The notes beneath the pieces were generated by a model. That model saw nothing but the letters and a program-made list of their open reading frames with translations. It was not told the origin of the DNA and did not search any database. Below are positions 45,783 through 55,170 of a DNA stretch of 64,000 nucleotides, piece after piece. Location of the stretch: the NCBI RefSeq assembly GCF_937468385.1, contig NZ_CALBWS010000011.1, positions 57,360 to 121,359 on the forward strand, in the 5' to 3' direction. A program made the translations under genes and the position numbers. The DNA is from Neobacillus rhizosphaerae (GTDB lineage Bacteria > Bacillota > Bacilli > Bacillales > Cytobacillaceae). Positions within the stretch are counted from its first letter, which is position 1. Every line of letters starts with the position of its first letter.

Positions 45783-46816
45783 AGGCACATAAAGTATTTA
45801 CAACGATTGATACACATACAGGCGGGAACCCGACGAGGACTGTCATTAGCGGTCTCCCGGAATTGGTGGGAGCAACGATGTCTGAAAAAATGTTCTATAT
45901 GAAAGAGGAGTTTGACTGGATTCGCAAACTGTTAATGAACGAACCGCGTGGCCATGATGTAATGTCTGGAGCCCTGCTCACGGCTCCCTGTCATCCGGAA
46001 GCGAATTTTGGGGTGATTTACATAGAAACTGGAGGCTATTTGCCGATGTGTGGGCATGACACAATTGGTGTATGCACGGCATTAGTGGAATCAGGGCTAA
46101 TCCCCATTCAAGAGCCAGTCACATCATTAAAATTGGATACTCCCGCCGGGCTTGTAGAAGTGGATATTACTGTAGAAGGCGGCAAAGCGAAAGAGGTGTC
46201 CTTTTGTAATGTGCCTGCTTTTCTCTTAAAAAGTGTTTCCGTTGATGTGGAAGGGATTGGACGAGTGGATGCGGACATTGCGTACGGCGGGAATTTTTAC
46301 GCCATCATCGATGCTAAATCGGTTGGGCTGGAATTAACACCGGAGAATGCATCGCATATTATCGAAAAAGCCATCACCATTAGAAACACGATTAATGAAA
46401 AAACGGAGATTGTTCACCCGAAATATCCATTCATTCGCGGGCTGACCCATGTTGAATTTTTTACTGAACCAACACATACAGAGGCGGATGTGAAAAATAC
46501 AGTCATTGTTCCTCCAGGTGGAATTGACCGTTCACCATGTGGAACCGGTACGTCAGCAAAACTTGCCGTGCTTTATGCCAATCAAGAAATTTCCATTGGC
46601 GAAGAATTTATTCATGAAAGCATTGTCGGCTCTTTATTTCGAGGACGCATTCTTGAAACAACCAATGTGGAAGGCGTAGAGGCAGTAGTGACAAAAATTG
46701 CAGGATCTGCTTGGCTAATGGGCATGCACCGGTTCTTTTACCATGAGGAAGATCCGCTTAAAGAAGGATTTCTGCTCATTCCCCCGATGGAACATGAAAC
46801 GGAGGACGTGAATTGA
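45779..46816 (+). CDS. lhpA: 4-hydroxyproline 2-epimerase (proline racemase family)
   Basis: This 345-residue enzyme has both catalytic cysteines of the proline racemase family: C91 in LPMCGHDTIG and C254 in [11 protein letters not shown]. Having Cys at both places means an epimerase/racemase rather than the trans-3-hydroxyproline dehydratase, which has Thr at the second. It converts trans-4-hydroxy-L-proline to cis-4-hydroxy-D-proline, the substrate of the neighbouring dehydrogenase. Overlaps of 4 bp join it to the genes on both sides. Confidence 0.9.
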   Translation: MKAHKVFTTIDTHTGGNPTRTVISGLPELVGATMSEKMFYMKEEFDWIRKLLMNEPRGHDVMSGALLTAPCHPEANFGVIYIETGGYLPMCGHDTIGVCTALVESGLIPIQEPVTSLKLDTPAGLVEVDITVEGGKAKEVSFCNVPAFLLKSVSVDVEGIGRVDADIAYGGNFYAIIDAKSVGLELTPENASHIIEKAITIRNTINEKTEIVHPKYPFIRGLTHVEFFTEPTHTEADVKNTVIVPPGGIDRSPCGTGTSAKLAVLYANQEISIGEEFIHESIVGSLFRGRILETTNVEGVEAVVTKIAGSAWLMGMHRFFYHEEDPLKEGFLLIPPMEHETEDVN

Positions 46817-47766
46817 AGATTCATAAAGTTTACTCAACAACGGATGTACATGTAGCCGGTGAGGCGTTTCGCATTATTCATCACGTGCCATTTATCCATT
46901 ATCGGAGCTTGGAGCAGCTGTATGAAAAGTTTCCACTAATGTATGAAGAGGAGAAAAACCTTTTATTAAACGAGCCGCGTGGATTCGCTGGACTAAACGG
47001 CTGCCTTGCCCTTCCGCCGATTAGCCCGTCAGCGGATGTAGCCGTTCTCTTTTTCAACCATGAGGGAACCGTCCCTGTTCATTACGGCGGCATCGTTGCC
47101 GTTATTACATCTTTACTAGAATGCGGTCATTTGCCATCAAACAAATCAGGTGAATACAAAATCGAAACGGTCACCGGTTTGATTTCTGTTACCGCCGTCA
47201 TGGAAAAGGAAGAAGTGGTTTCTGTGAAACTGGAAAGTGGTCCGTGTCGAGTAATCCAAACTGATGTCCCATTCTCTCATACACAATTCAATACAAAGTT
47301 TTCGCTAGTACAAGCAGACCAATTATATGCGGTGTTTGAGAGGCGCGATTTTCCTTTCGAGATTCGTGTTGAGGATCTGTCTGAATTAAAAAGATGGGGA
47401 CGGACTGTGTTTCAGGCACTTGATTCAGACATCCCCGTAAAAGTTGCTATTTTACTGGATGATTCTGCACTTGGAGAGGAGCGAATTAGATCTGTTACCT
47501 TCCGTGATGATCAGTTTATCGTGCGTTCGCCCGGCTTTGGACCGACACTAGCTTGTTATACAAGTTTACTCTCAAAAGGAGCATTACGTATGGAGCAGGG
47601 ACTTGTGAATGAAAGTATTTTCAACAGCAGATTGTCCGCACAAGCAGCTGAACAAACGGAGAATGGTTACCAGTTTGCGGTGACAAGCCGCGGCTTCATT
47701 ACAGGATTACAAACATTTGTATTAGATCCGACAGATCCTTTAGCGGCTGGGTTTTTATTAACGTAA
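46813..47766 (+). CDS. Proline racemase-family paralogue lacking both catalytic cysteines
   Basis: This 317-residue protein has the fold markers of the family, such as KVYSTTDVHVAGEAFRI, NEPRGFAG and the C-terminal GLQTFVLDPTDPLAAGFLL. Where the catalytic cysteines should be it has His90 (VPVHYGGIVAV) and Gly241 (RSPGFGPTL). It cannot use the usual two-base thiol mechanism. The gene is full length, in frame and overlaps the active epimerase gene (ATGA), so it is not decaying. It may be a partner subunit, a binding protein, or an enzyme with other chemistry. Confidence 0.85.
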   Translation: MKIHKVYSTTDVHVAGEAFRIIHHVPFIHYRSLEQLYEKFPLMYEEEKNLLLNEPRGFAGLNGCLALPPISPSADVAVLFFNHEGTVPVHYGGIVAVITSLLECGHLPSNKSGEYKIETVTGLISVTAVMEKEEVVSVKLESGPCRVIQTDVPFSHTQFNTKFSLVQADQLYAVFERRDFPFEIRVEDLSELKRWGRTVFQALDSDIPVKVAILLDDSALGEERIRSVTFRDDQFIVRSPGFGPTLACYTSLLSKGALRMEQGLVNESIFNSRLSAQAAEQTENGYQFAVTSRGFITGLQTFVLDPTDPLAAGFLLT

Positions 47767-47852
47767 TCAGGAATTTTTCGAAATAAATCGAATCAATAAA
47801 AACTTCTTAGCGGCAATTCTGGTAAAGAAAAAACTTTGAGGAGGAAATGAAC

Positions 47853-48749
47853 ATGACAACCATTAGAGGGGCGTATCCCGTATTGATCACACCAATGACT
47901 GTGGCACAGGAGATCGACTGGGACGGAGTAAAAAATAATGTAAACTACTTCGTAAATCAAGGGGTCGCAGGCATTGTGATCAACGGCAGTACCGGAGAAT
48001 TCGTTAGTTTATCAAAAGAAGAAAGATTCCAGATTGTGGAATTGGTCGTGAAGGAAGTGAATGGCCGTATTCCTGTTGTTGTTGGAACGGCTGCGGAAAC
48101 AACGAAAGAAACAATTGAGTACTCGAAGCAAGCGGAGGCACATGGTGCTGATTGTGCACTGATCATTAACCCTTACTATTGCAAACCGAAGGAAGAAGAA
48201 ATTTACTTCCATTTTAATGAAGTATCTAAAGCGGTGAACGTGCCGATTATGCTTTACAACAATCCGTTTACATCCGGTGTCGATATGAGCACAGAGCTGA
48301 TGCTTAAAATTGGAAAAGAGTGTGATAGAGTCACTCACATTAAAGAATCAAGCGGCGATATCCGTAAAGCAAGGGATTTGGCGAGACTTGGAAAAGGGGA
48401 TTTTGAGGTTTTCTGCGGTTCAGAAGAATTGGTCATGGAGTCTTATTTAGTCGGGTCAACAGGTTGGATTTCTGTCGCAGGGAACATTGTACCAAAGCTC
48501 GTGACAGACATGTTTGAACATTTTCAAAAAGGTGAGTTAAAAGAGGCATGGGCGCTCAATAATAGCATTTTACCACTTTGTGCCTTCCTAGAAGGGTCAG
48601 GGAAATATGTACAAATTGTCAAACGTGCGATGGAGCTGAACGGCCAGGCAGGAGGACCTTCCCGTTATCCTCGTTTAGGGTTGACACCTGCGGAAGATCA
48701 ACAACTAAAAGACATTTTAGCGAGCTTAACAGCCGTTTCTAGAGCATAA
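47853..48749 (+). CDS. lhpC: 1-pyrroline-4-hydroxy-2-carboxylate deaminase (DapA family)
   Basis: This 298-residue TIM-barrel lyase of the DapA/NAL family has the Schiff-base lysine K164 (THIKESSGD), the catalytic Tyr135 (IMLYNNP) and the GSTGEF loop. I chose ATG 47853, which follows GGAGG by 8 bases; ATG 47847 is only 2 bases away from it. In hydroxyproline clusters this family removes ammonia and water to give alpha-ketoglutarate semialdehyde. The call rests on the neighbours; dihydrodipicolinate synthase activity is the alternative. Confidence 0.87.
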   Translation: MTTIRGAYPVLITPMTVAQEIDWDGVKNNVNYFVNQGVAGIVINGSTGEFVSLSKEERFQIVELVVKEVNGRIPVVVGTAAETTKETIEYSKQAEAHGADCALIINPYYCKPKEEEIYFHFNEVSKAVNVPIMLYNNPFTSGVDMSTELMLKIGKECDRVTHIKESSGDIRKARDLARLGKGDFEVFCGSEELVMESYLVGSTGWISVAGNIVPKLVTDMFEHFQKGELKEAWALNNSILPLCAFLEGSGKYVQIVKRAMELNGQAGGPSRYPRLGLTPAEDQQLKDILASLTAVSRA

Positions 48750-48826
48750 AAAACACGGGAATGATGTGCTGGGGGAAAGTTCCCCCGGCATATATAAAAA
48801 GTATAAATTGCAAGGAGGAATAAACG

Positions 48827-50311
48827 ATGTTAACAGCACAGGTTGAATTAAAACCAAAAGTGAAAGCGTTTTTAGAGGGAAAAATTGAACTTTTTATAGA
48901 CGGAAAATTTATACCGGCTGTAAGTGGAAAAACGTTTGAAACCATTAATCCGGCAACGGAAGAAGTGCTTGCCTTAGTAAGTGAAGCGCAAGAAGAAGAC
49001 GTTCATTTAGCTGTAGATGCCGCTCGCCGGGCATTTGAAAAAGGACGATGGCCTGAACTTAGCGCGGCCGAAAGAGCACGCTTAATTTACAAACTTGCAG
49101 ATTTGATTGAGGAAAATAAGGAAGAGCTCGCGCAATTAGAAGCTTTGGATAACGGAAAGCCCTACCAAGTGGCACTAGCAGATGATATTCCGGCAACAGT
49201 AGAACAATTCCGCTATTATGCTGGCTGGGCAACGAAAATTTTAGGTCAGACAGTTCCGATTTCAAAAGATTATTTAAACTATACAAGGCATGAACCGGTT
49301 GGTGTTGTTGGTCAAATTATCCCTTGGAACTTTCCGTTGACCATGGCTTCGTGGAAAATGGGTGCGGCCCTTGCGACAGGCTGTACAATTGTCCTAAAAC
49401 CTGCCGAGCAAACTCCATTGTCTCTATTATATACAGCACAGCTTTTTCTGGAGGCCGGCTTCCCTGATGGTGTTGTCAACTTCGTCCCTGGATTCGGTCA
49501 AACAGCAGGGGCAGCGATTGTTAACCATCACGATGTTGATAAGGTTGCCTTTACAGGTTCTACGGTTACAGGAAAGTATATTATGCGCCAAGCAGCCGAA
49601 ACGATTAAAAATATCACGTTAGAACTAGGCGGGAAGTCACCAAACATTATTTTAGAGGATGCAGATGTTGAAGAAGCCATTATTGGGGCCTTTAACGGAA
49701 TTATGTATAACCATGGACAAAATTGCAGTGCAGGCTCCCGTGTGTTCGTCCATAGAAAACACTATGAACATGTCATTGAAAAACTAGCAAAGCTAGCAAA
49801 TAAGGTAAAACTGGGTCCAGGAATGGATAAAGAATCCGATATGGGACCGCTTGTTTCGAAAAGACAACTAGAACGTGTCCTTGATTACATCGAAAAGGGA
49901 AAAGCAGAAGGAGCAAGGCTGGCTGCTGGGGGCGAAAAAGCATTAGATAAGGGGTATTACGTACAGCCTACGGTATTTGCGGATGTCACGGATGAAATGG
50001 TGATTGCCAAAGAAGAAATATTTGGTCCAGTTGTGGTCGTCTTGCCGTTTGATACGGTTGAAGAAGTGATTGAGAGAGCAAATAACTCTGCATTTGGACT
50101 TGCTGCAGGTGTTTGGACAAAAGATATTAAAACAGCGCTCAAAGTATCAAACAAATTAAAAGCAGGTACAGTCTGGATCAATGATTACAACCTAGAAGAT
50201 CCTGCCGCAGCCTTCGGTGGTTATAAACAATCTGGCATCGGACGTGAAATGGGCTCCTATGCACTTGACAATTATACTGAAGTGAAGAGTGTTTGGGTAA
50301 ACCTGAAATAA
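48827..50311 (+). CDS. Alpha-ketoglutarate semialdehyde (2,5-dioxovalerate) dehydrogenase, aldehyde dehydrogenase family
   Basis: This 494-residue aldehyde dehydrogenase has C300 (GQNCSAGSR) and E266 (LELGGKSP). The sequence resembles DhaS/AldA-type enzymes. It follows the deaminase gene with its own ribosome site (AAGGAGGAA). In this context it oxidises alpha-ketoglutarate semialdehyde to alpha-ketoglutarate, closing the hydroxyproline pathway. Substrate is inferred from context only. Confidence 0.88.
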   Translation: MLTAQVELKPKVKAFLEGKIELFIDGKFIPAVSGKTFETINPATEEVLALVSEAQEEDVHLAVDAARRAFEKGRWPELSAAERARLIYKLADLIEENKEELAQLEALDNGKPYQVALADDIPATVEQFRYYAGWATKILGQTVPISKDYLNYTRHEPVGVVGQIIPWNFPLTMASWKMGAALATGCTIVLKPAEQTPLSLLYTAQLFLEAGFPDGVVNFVPGFGQTAGAAIVNHHDVDKVAFTGSTVTGKYIMRQAAETIKNITLELGGKSPNIILEDADVEEAIIGAFNGIMYNHGQNCSAGSRVFVHRKHYEHVIEKLAKLANKVKLGPGMDKESDMGPLVSKRQLERVLDYIEKGKAEGARLAAGGEKALDKGYYVQPTVFADVTDEMVIAKEEIFGPVVVVLPFDTVEEVIERANNSAFGLAAGVWTKDIKTALKVSNKLKAGTVWINDYNLEDPAAAFGGYKQSGIGREMGSYALDNYTEVKSVWVNLK

Positions 50312-50335
50312 ATTAGAAACGAGAGGCACAGTTTT

Positions 50336-50393
50336 GTGATAAAAAAGGAAAGCTAATTGCTGTTTACGACACTATACTCTCCTTTTTTATCAC
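50336..50393 (+). terminator. Long-loop inverted repeat, possible terminator
   Basis: GTGATAAAAAAGGA (50336-50349) is the exact inverse of TCCTTTTTTATCAC (50380-50393). The T-run is inside the right arm. It may end the hydroxyproline operon in a T-rich context, but the loop of 30 bases is unusual. Confidence 0.45.
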
Positions 50394-50551
50394 TGATTAC
50401 CTAGTAGATTAGGTTTTCCTTTTTAATAGAAACACAGAATGGAAGTAAATTCATACTATTAAAAGATTTAATCGCACAAAACAACCTCTTTATCTAGGAG
50501 CTGTCCGATGCTTTAGTATTAATTTGTTGGTATTTTTACATTATTTGGAAT

Positions 50552-50598
50552 ACTATCCAATATCCATATCAAAGATCGTAATATGGATATTGGATAGT
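50552..50598 (+). other. 18-bp perfect inverted repeat upstream of the opp promoter
   Basis: ACTATCCAATATCCATAT (50552-50569) and ATATGGATATTGGATAGT (50581-50598) are exact inverses with an 11-base loop, followed by TTGCTTTTAATT. It could be a terminator, or the enhancer site of a sigma-54 activator, since it lies 52 bp upstream of the -24 box. Confidence 0.65.
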
Positions 50599-50649
50599 TT
50601 GCTTTTAATTATTTCAATATTCAAAATAATACTATTTGGCAGCTTAAAA

Positions 50650-50665
50650 TGGTACAGAACTTGCA
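50650..50665 (+). promoter_or_regulatory. Sigma-54 promoter of the opp genes
   Basis: TGGTAC-AGAAC-TTGCA has GG and GC separated by 10 bases. Transcription would start near 50676, before the TTG start at 50715. Confidence 0.87.
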
Positions 50666-50714
50666 TGAATCTATTAGTAATCAGGGATCCTTTAATGATG
50701 GGGGTGTTGAAAAA

Positions 50715-51641
50715 TTGGCAAAATATATTTTCAGTAGAGTAGGATACATGCTGGTCACTTTTTTTGTAATTGCAACTTTTACTTTTTTTCTCATGCAAAC
50801 ATTGCCTGGGTCACCATTTAATGATGAAAGATTATCAGAATCACAGAAAGAAAGATTGAATGAAAGATATGGGTTGGATGAACCTGTCCCTCTTCAATAC
50901 ATTACCTACATGAAAAATATCTTCAAAGGTGATTTTGGTGTTTCGTTTCAATATGATGGACGGTCAGTGTCAAATATTATCGGCGAACGGATTGGGGCAT
51001 CTGCGGTCTTAGGGACACAATCATTAATAGTTGGGACCATTTTGGGGATTATTCTAGGTATTATTGCTGCACTTAGGCATAATACCTCGATTGACTATGG
51101 GGCAATGGTGATTTCGGTTATTGGAATATCGGTACCGAATTTTGTGTTTGCAGGATTAATGCAATATTGGGTAGGTGTTCGTTTGCAATGGCTGCCTGTT
51201 GCCTTTTGGGAAGGATTTGAATACTCAATTTTACCAACGATTTCGTTATCTGTTTTTGTGATTGCAACAATAGCTAGATTTATGCGTACCGAAATGCTTG
51301 AAGTATTAGGACAAGATTATATTGTTACGGCACGGGCAAAAGGGTTGAACGGATTTTCCATAATCATAAAACATAGTTTGCGTAATGCAGCAATCCCGAT
51401 TGTTACGATATTGGGACCAATGACGGTATCGTTGCTAACTGGAACATTGGTGATTGAGAAAATTTTTAGTGTTCCGGGACTTGGTGAGCAATTCGTTAAA
51501 TCCATTATGACTAATGACTTTCCTGTGATTATGGGGGTTACCTTGTTTTATAGCGTCCTATTTATTGGAATTGTTTTGATTGTTGACATCCTGTACGGAA
51601 TTATCGACCCAAGGATTAGATTAACAGGAGGGGTCAAATAA
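50715..51641 (+). CDS. oppB: Oligopeptide ABC transporter permease (OppB/DppB type)
   Basis: This permease of about 308 residues has six membrane spans, starting MAKYIFSRVGYMLVTFFVIATFTFFLM, and the EAA-type loop (VTARAKGLNGFSIIIKHSLRNA). I chose TTG 50715, preceded by GGGGGTG, because the longer start at 50649 falls in the sigma-54 promoter and the family begins like this. It is followed at once by oppC. With the ATPase and the lipoprotein it should import peptides, probably rich in Pro or Hyp. Confidence 0.9.
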   Translation: MAKYIFSRVGYMLVTFFVIATFTFFLMQTLPGSPFNDERLSESQKERLNERYGLDEPVPLQYITYMKNIFKGDFGVSFQYDGRSVSNIIGERIGASAVLGTQSLIVGTILGIILGIIAALRHNTSIDYGAMVISVIGISVPNFVFAGLMQYWVGVRLQWLPVAFWEGFEYSILPTISLSVFVIATIARFMRTEMLEVLGQDYIVTARAKGLNGFSIIIKHSLRNAAIPIVTILGPMTVSLLTGTLVIEKIFSVPGLGEQFVKSIMTNDFPVIMGVTLFYSVLFIGIVLIVDILYGIIDPRIRLTGGVK

Positions 51642-52654
51642 TGATTATTAAAAATAAAGAGCTTACAGATGAAATGTTCCTACCTGCAAAAAGCAGGAGT
51701 TCTACCGAGCAAATTTCACGTCCTGCGAACACATACTGGCAGGATGTTTGGAGGCGCTTTCGTAAAAATAAAGCCGCATTTACAGGGTTAATCCTCATTA
51801 CTCTTATATTACTTTTAGCCATATTTGGACCTTATGCAAATCATTACGGCTACGACGAGCAAAATTTATCACGGGCCAATTTACCAGCCAAAATACCAAT
51901 TTTAGAAAGTTTTCCATGGATAGGTTTTAACGGTGTAGATATTCATGGAGTGGACAAATATAAGGAAAGTAAAGTTTCAGGTTATTACTGGTTTGGTACG
52001 GACAATTTAGGAAGAGATTTATGGACACGAATTTGGAAAGGAACGCGCATTTCTTTATATATCGCTTTTTTAGCAGCGATCATTGATTTAATTGTCGGTG
52101 TTGCCTATGGCGGCATTTCAGCTTACTATGGTGGCCGTATTGATAATATGATGCAAAGGATTATTGAAGTTTTAGTAGGAATTCCACACCTTATTGTTGT
52201 TATTCTCCTAATCTTGGTGTTGCAGCCAGGGATCATCTCTATTACGTTAGCGATGGTTATAACTGGATGGGTCGGAATGGCACGAATTGTCCGTGGGCAA
52301 GTGCTGAAGCTAAAGGAACAAGAATATATTCTAGCTTCAAAAACACTAGGGGCAAAGAATGCGAGGATGATTTGGAAACATTTAATCCCAAATTCAATGG
52401 GACCAATTATCATTACAACCATGTTCACTATTCCAACGGCTATTTTTACTGAGGCATTTTTGAGCTTTATCGGTCTTGGGCTTCAGCCGCCCATCGCTTC
52501 CTTAGGAACATTAATAAATGATGGATATAAATTATTACGGATTTATCCGCATATGCTCGCTTTTTCCGCAATCATTATTAGCTTGATTATGATCAGCTTT
52601 AACTTGGTAGGCGATGGTCTTAGAGATGCCCTAGACCCAAAAATGCGCAAATAG
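51641..52654 (+). CDS. oppC: Oligopeptide ABC transporter permease (OppC/DppC type)
   Basis: This 337-residue permease has a hydrophilic N-terminal stretch of about 45 residues, six membrane spans, a long external segment after the first span (YKESKVSGYYWFGTDNLGRDLW) and the loop YILASKTLGAKNARMIWKHLIPN. Its ATG overlaps the oppB stop (TAATG), with AACAGGAGGGG as ribosome site. Partner of OppB. Confidence 0.92.
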   Translation: MIIKNKELTDEMFLPAKSRSSTEQISRPANTYWQDVWRRFRKNKAAFTGLILITLILLLAIFGPYANHYGYDEQNLSRANLPAKIPILESFPWIGFNGVDIHGVDKYKESKVSGYYWFGTDNLGRDLWTRIWKGTRISLYIAFLAAIIDLIVGVAYGGISAYYGGRIDNMMQRIIEVLVGIPHLIVVILLILVLQPGIISITLAMVITGWVGMARIVRGQVLKLKEQEYILASKTLGAKNARMIWKHLIPNSMGPIIITTMFTIPTAIFTEAFLSFIGLGLQPPIASLGTLINDGYKLLRIYPHMLAFSAIIISLIMISFNLVGDGLRDALDPKMRK

Positions 52655-52665
52655 GAGGCAAGGTT

Positions 52666-54666
52666 GTGGAAAAAATTTTGGATGTGAAAAATTTACAAGT
52701 GTCCTTTGACACATATGCCGGGGAAGTCAAAGCAGTTAGGGGAGTTTCTTTCCATCTTAATAAAGGAGAAACTCTTGCCATTGTTGGAGAATCGGGATCA
52801 GGAAAATCGGTTACCTCTAAAAGTCTAATGAAATTAATACCTAATCCTCCAGGACGAATTACAAGTGGAGAAATTCTATTTGACGGGAAAAACCTCGTCA
52901 CATTAACAGAGAAACAAATGCAAAATATCCGAGGTTCTGACATTTCGATGATTTTTCAAGACCCTATGACTTCCCTAAATCCAACTATGACTATTGGGAA
53001 GCAAATCATGGAAAGTATTATAAAGCATCAAAAACTGCCAAAGAAAAAAGCAAAAGAAAAAACCATTGAGCTACTTGAAATGGTCGGAATCCCCAATGCA
53101 GTAATGAGAATTTCTAACTATCCACACCAGTTTTCAGGTGGAATGAGGCAGCGTGTCGTCATTGCAATGGCCATTTCTTGTAATCCCCAAATACTAATCG
53201 CAGATGAACCAACAACCGCACTCGACGTGACAATTCAATCTCAGATTTTAGAGCTATTAAAGAATCTTCAGAAAAAAATGGAGACCTCGATCATTTTTAT
53301 TACTCATGATTTAGGAGTGGTTGCGAATATTGCGGATCGTGTAGCGGTTATGTATGCCGGGAAAATTATTGAAATCGGCACAGTGAATGAAATATTTTAT
53401 AACCCGCAACATCCATATACTTGGGGCCTTCTTGGCGCGATGCCAAATGTAATTTATCGTGGTGAAGAACTTATTACCATACCAGGAACCCCTCCAGACC
53501 TTTTGAATCCGCCAAAGGGTGATGCCTTTGCGGCGCGGAACAAATATGCGATGGAAATAGATTTTCGTATAGAACCACCGATGTTTAAAGTATCGGACAC
53601 CCATTATGCTGCAACATGGCTATTGCATGAAAAGGCTCCTAAAGTCATCCTTCCGGAAGATTTAAAAAAACAAGGTCAGTCTTTGCCTAATGAGAAATCT
53701 AGAGAAAGATTATTGAAAAAAACGGATAAAAAAGAAAAGCTCCTCGAAATAAAAAATTTGAAGCAATATTTTCCGATTGGTAAAAAACAATCCGTAAAGG
53801 CAGTGGATGGGCTAAGCTTTGATATCTATAAAGGAGAAACCTTTGGCCTTGTCGGAGAATCCGGATGTGGAAAATCGACAACAGGAAGGACCATTAGCCG
53901 TATATATAATGCTACAGACGGAGAAATTCTCTACAATAATGAAAGTATTTTTGGAAGAAAGCCAGGCAGTGAATTACAAAAACTTAATCAGAAAATCCAA
54001 ATGATTTTTCAAGACCCGTACTCATCGTTAAATCCCCGTTTGACCGTGGCAGATATTATTGCTGAGGGGATGGATATTCACGAGCTTTATACGAATAAAA
54101 AGGAAAGAATGGAAAGAGTATATGAATTGCTTGAAACAGTTGGCTTAAACCGGGAACACGCTAATCGGTATCCTCATGAATTTAGTGGGGGACAGCGTCA
54201 GCGTATAGGTATTGCAAGAGCGTTAGCGGTCAATCCGGAATTTATTATTGCAGATGAACCAATCTCTGCTCTTGATGTCTCCATTCAGGCGCAGGTCGTC
54301 AATTTACTAAAAAGGCTGCAGAAGGAGAAAGGACTGACATATCTATTTATCGCACATGACCTTTCAATGGTGAAATATATTAGTGATCGGATTGGTGTTA
54401 TGTATAAAGGAAGAATTGTTGAACTGGCTGAAAGTGATGAGCTTTATCAAAATCCGTTGCATCCTTACACAAAATCGCTCTTATCTGCCATTCCAATTCC
54501 AGATCCAAATACAGAACGTACCCGCAGGCGAATTAAGTTTGATGACAAGCTTTCTCGTAATGGGGAAGAAGAACCTGTACTACGGGAAGTTAAAAAAGGC
54601 CACTGGGTGGCATGCACAGAACAGGAATATCGTAAATTCAAAAACAAAGATTCGGAAGTCATATAG
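52666..54666 (+). CDS. Fused oligopeptide ABC transporter ATPase (OppD-OppF fusion)
   Basis: This 666-residue protein contains two complete ATPase domains. The first (about 1-320) has Walker A GESGSGKS, signature FSGGMRQR and Walker [12 protein letters not shown], as in OppD. The second (about 360-650) has [17 protein letters not shown] and [12 protein letters not shown], as in OppF. In Bacillus these are usually two genes; the fusion fixes the heterodimer. GTG start follows AGGAGGCAAGG, 11 bp after oppC. Confidence 0.93.
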   Translation: MEKILDVKNLQVSFDTYAGEVKAVRGVSFHLNKGETLAIVGESGSGKSVTSKSLMKLIPNPPGRITSGEILFDGKNLVTLTEKQMQNIRGSDISMIFQDPMTSLNPTMTIGKQIMESIIKHQKLPKKKAKEKTIELLEMVGIPNAVMRISNYPHQFSGGMRQRVVIAMAISCNPQILIADEPTTALDVTIQSQILELLKNLQKKMETSIIFITHDLGVVANIADRVAVMYAGKIIEIGTVNEIFYNPQHPYTWGLLGAMPNVIYRGEELITIPGTPPDLLNPPKGDAFAARNKYAMEIDFRIEPPMFKVSDTHYAATWLLHEKAPKVILPEDLKKQGQSLPNEKSRERLLKKTDKKEKLLEIKNLKQYFPIGKKQSVKAVDGLSFDIYKGETFGLVGESGCGKSTTGRTISRIYNATDGEILYNNESIFGRKPGSELQKLNQKIQMIFQDPYSSLNPRLTVADIIAEGMDIHELYTNKKERMERVYELLETVGLNREHANRYPHEFSGGQRQRIGIARALAVNPEFIIADEPISALDVSIQAQVVNLLKRLQKEKGLTYLFIAHDLSMVKYISDRIGVMYKGRIVELAESDELYQNPLHPYTKSLLSAIPIPDPNTERTRRRIKFDDKLSRNGEEEPVLREVKKGHWVACTEQEYRKFKNKDSEVI

Positions 54667-54698
54667 ATTTACAGTGGATAAAGGAGGAGAGGCTTATT

Positions 54699-55052
54699 AT
54701 TAGCAATACGAGTAAATTGATTCTTTCTTCCATGGCTTTGTCTGCAATAGCTTCTTTGATGTTAGATCAAGGGTCATGGACAAAATTTATCTATTATTTG
54801 TTTTTCATCTCGCTTCTTTTTCTTATGTTGGGTGGCAGCTTAATCGTTTTAAAAGGGGGAATGTTTAACGGGATCATCTATAGTTTTACTATTTTTTATA
54901 GGAAAATCTCAAAAGTGGAAGAGTATGTTTCCCAGCAGACTGGCAACTTGAAAGGACCTCCGGTTAAAAAAACTAGCCATTTTTCTATCACTTACTCTCT
55001 GCTAATTTCCGGAGGGATTATGTTTCTTTTTACCCTCATTGCTTCAATCTAA
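54699..55052 (+). CDS. Small membrane protein (DUF3899-like)
   Basis: This protein of about 117 residues has three hydrophobic spans (near residues 8-22, 30-50 and 98-115) and a basic segment between. It looks like the DUF3899 proteins found near peptide transporter genes; the family is uncharacterised. Start: a strong site AAGGAGGAG (54681-54689) has no ATG/GTG/TTG at the right distance. ATT at 54699, 9-11 bases away, is in frame; TTG 54717 is the first conventional codon but too far. I give the ATT start with caution. Confidence 0.6.
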   Translation: MSNTSKLILSSMALSAIASLMLDQGSWTKFIYYLFFISLLFLMLGGSLIVLKGGMFNGIIYSFTIFYRKISKVEEYVSQQTGNLKGPPVKKTSHFSITYSLLISGGIMFLFTLIASI

Positions 55053-55057
55053 TAAAC

Positions 55058-55100
55058 AGCGCCTGGGATTTTTTTATACCCCAGGCGCTTTCGCTTTTCT
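55058..55100. terminator. Terminator between the opp genes and the binding-protein gene
   Basis: AGCGCCTGGG (55058-55067) pairs with CCCAGGCGCT (about 55080-55089), followed by TTCGCTTTTCTT. The two flanking genes converge, so it may serve both strands. Confidence 0.85.
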
Positions 55101-55138
55101 TATAATATAAGAATTTATAAATTTTGACTTTGAGAATT

Positions 55139-55170
55139 GTCCAGCTCCAGGGCGCTTGCGCTTTTCTTAT
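55139..55170 (+). repeat. Fragment of a Bacillus-type GTCCAGCTCCAG repeat
   Basis: The segment TTGTCCAGCTCCAGGGCGCT followed by TGCGCTTTTCTT looks like the conserved head and tail of an interspersed repeat common in Bacillaceae, with its middle gone. It overlaps the stop end of the binding-protein gene. Confidence 0.4.

Larger units (their letters stand above)
50312..50714 (+). other. Intergenic region with two inverted repeats and a sigma-54 promoter
   Basis: After the aldehyde dehydrogenase gene comes a 14-bp inverted repeat with a 30-base loop (50336-50393). AT-rich sequence follows, then an 18-bp perfect inverted repeat (50552-50598) and the -24/-12 promoter (50650-50665). No gene is seen. 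The in-frame start at 50649 lies within the promoter and is not used. Confidence 0.6.

Noticed and set aside
50649..50714. Longer start for oppB
   Set aside because: It coincides with the -24 element; the family-typical start with a ribosome site is TTG 50715.
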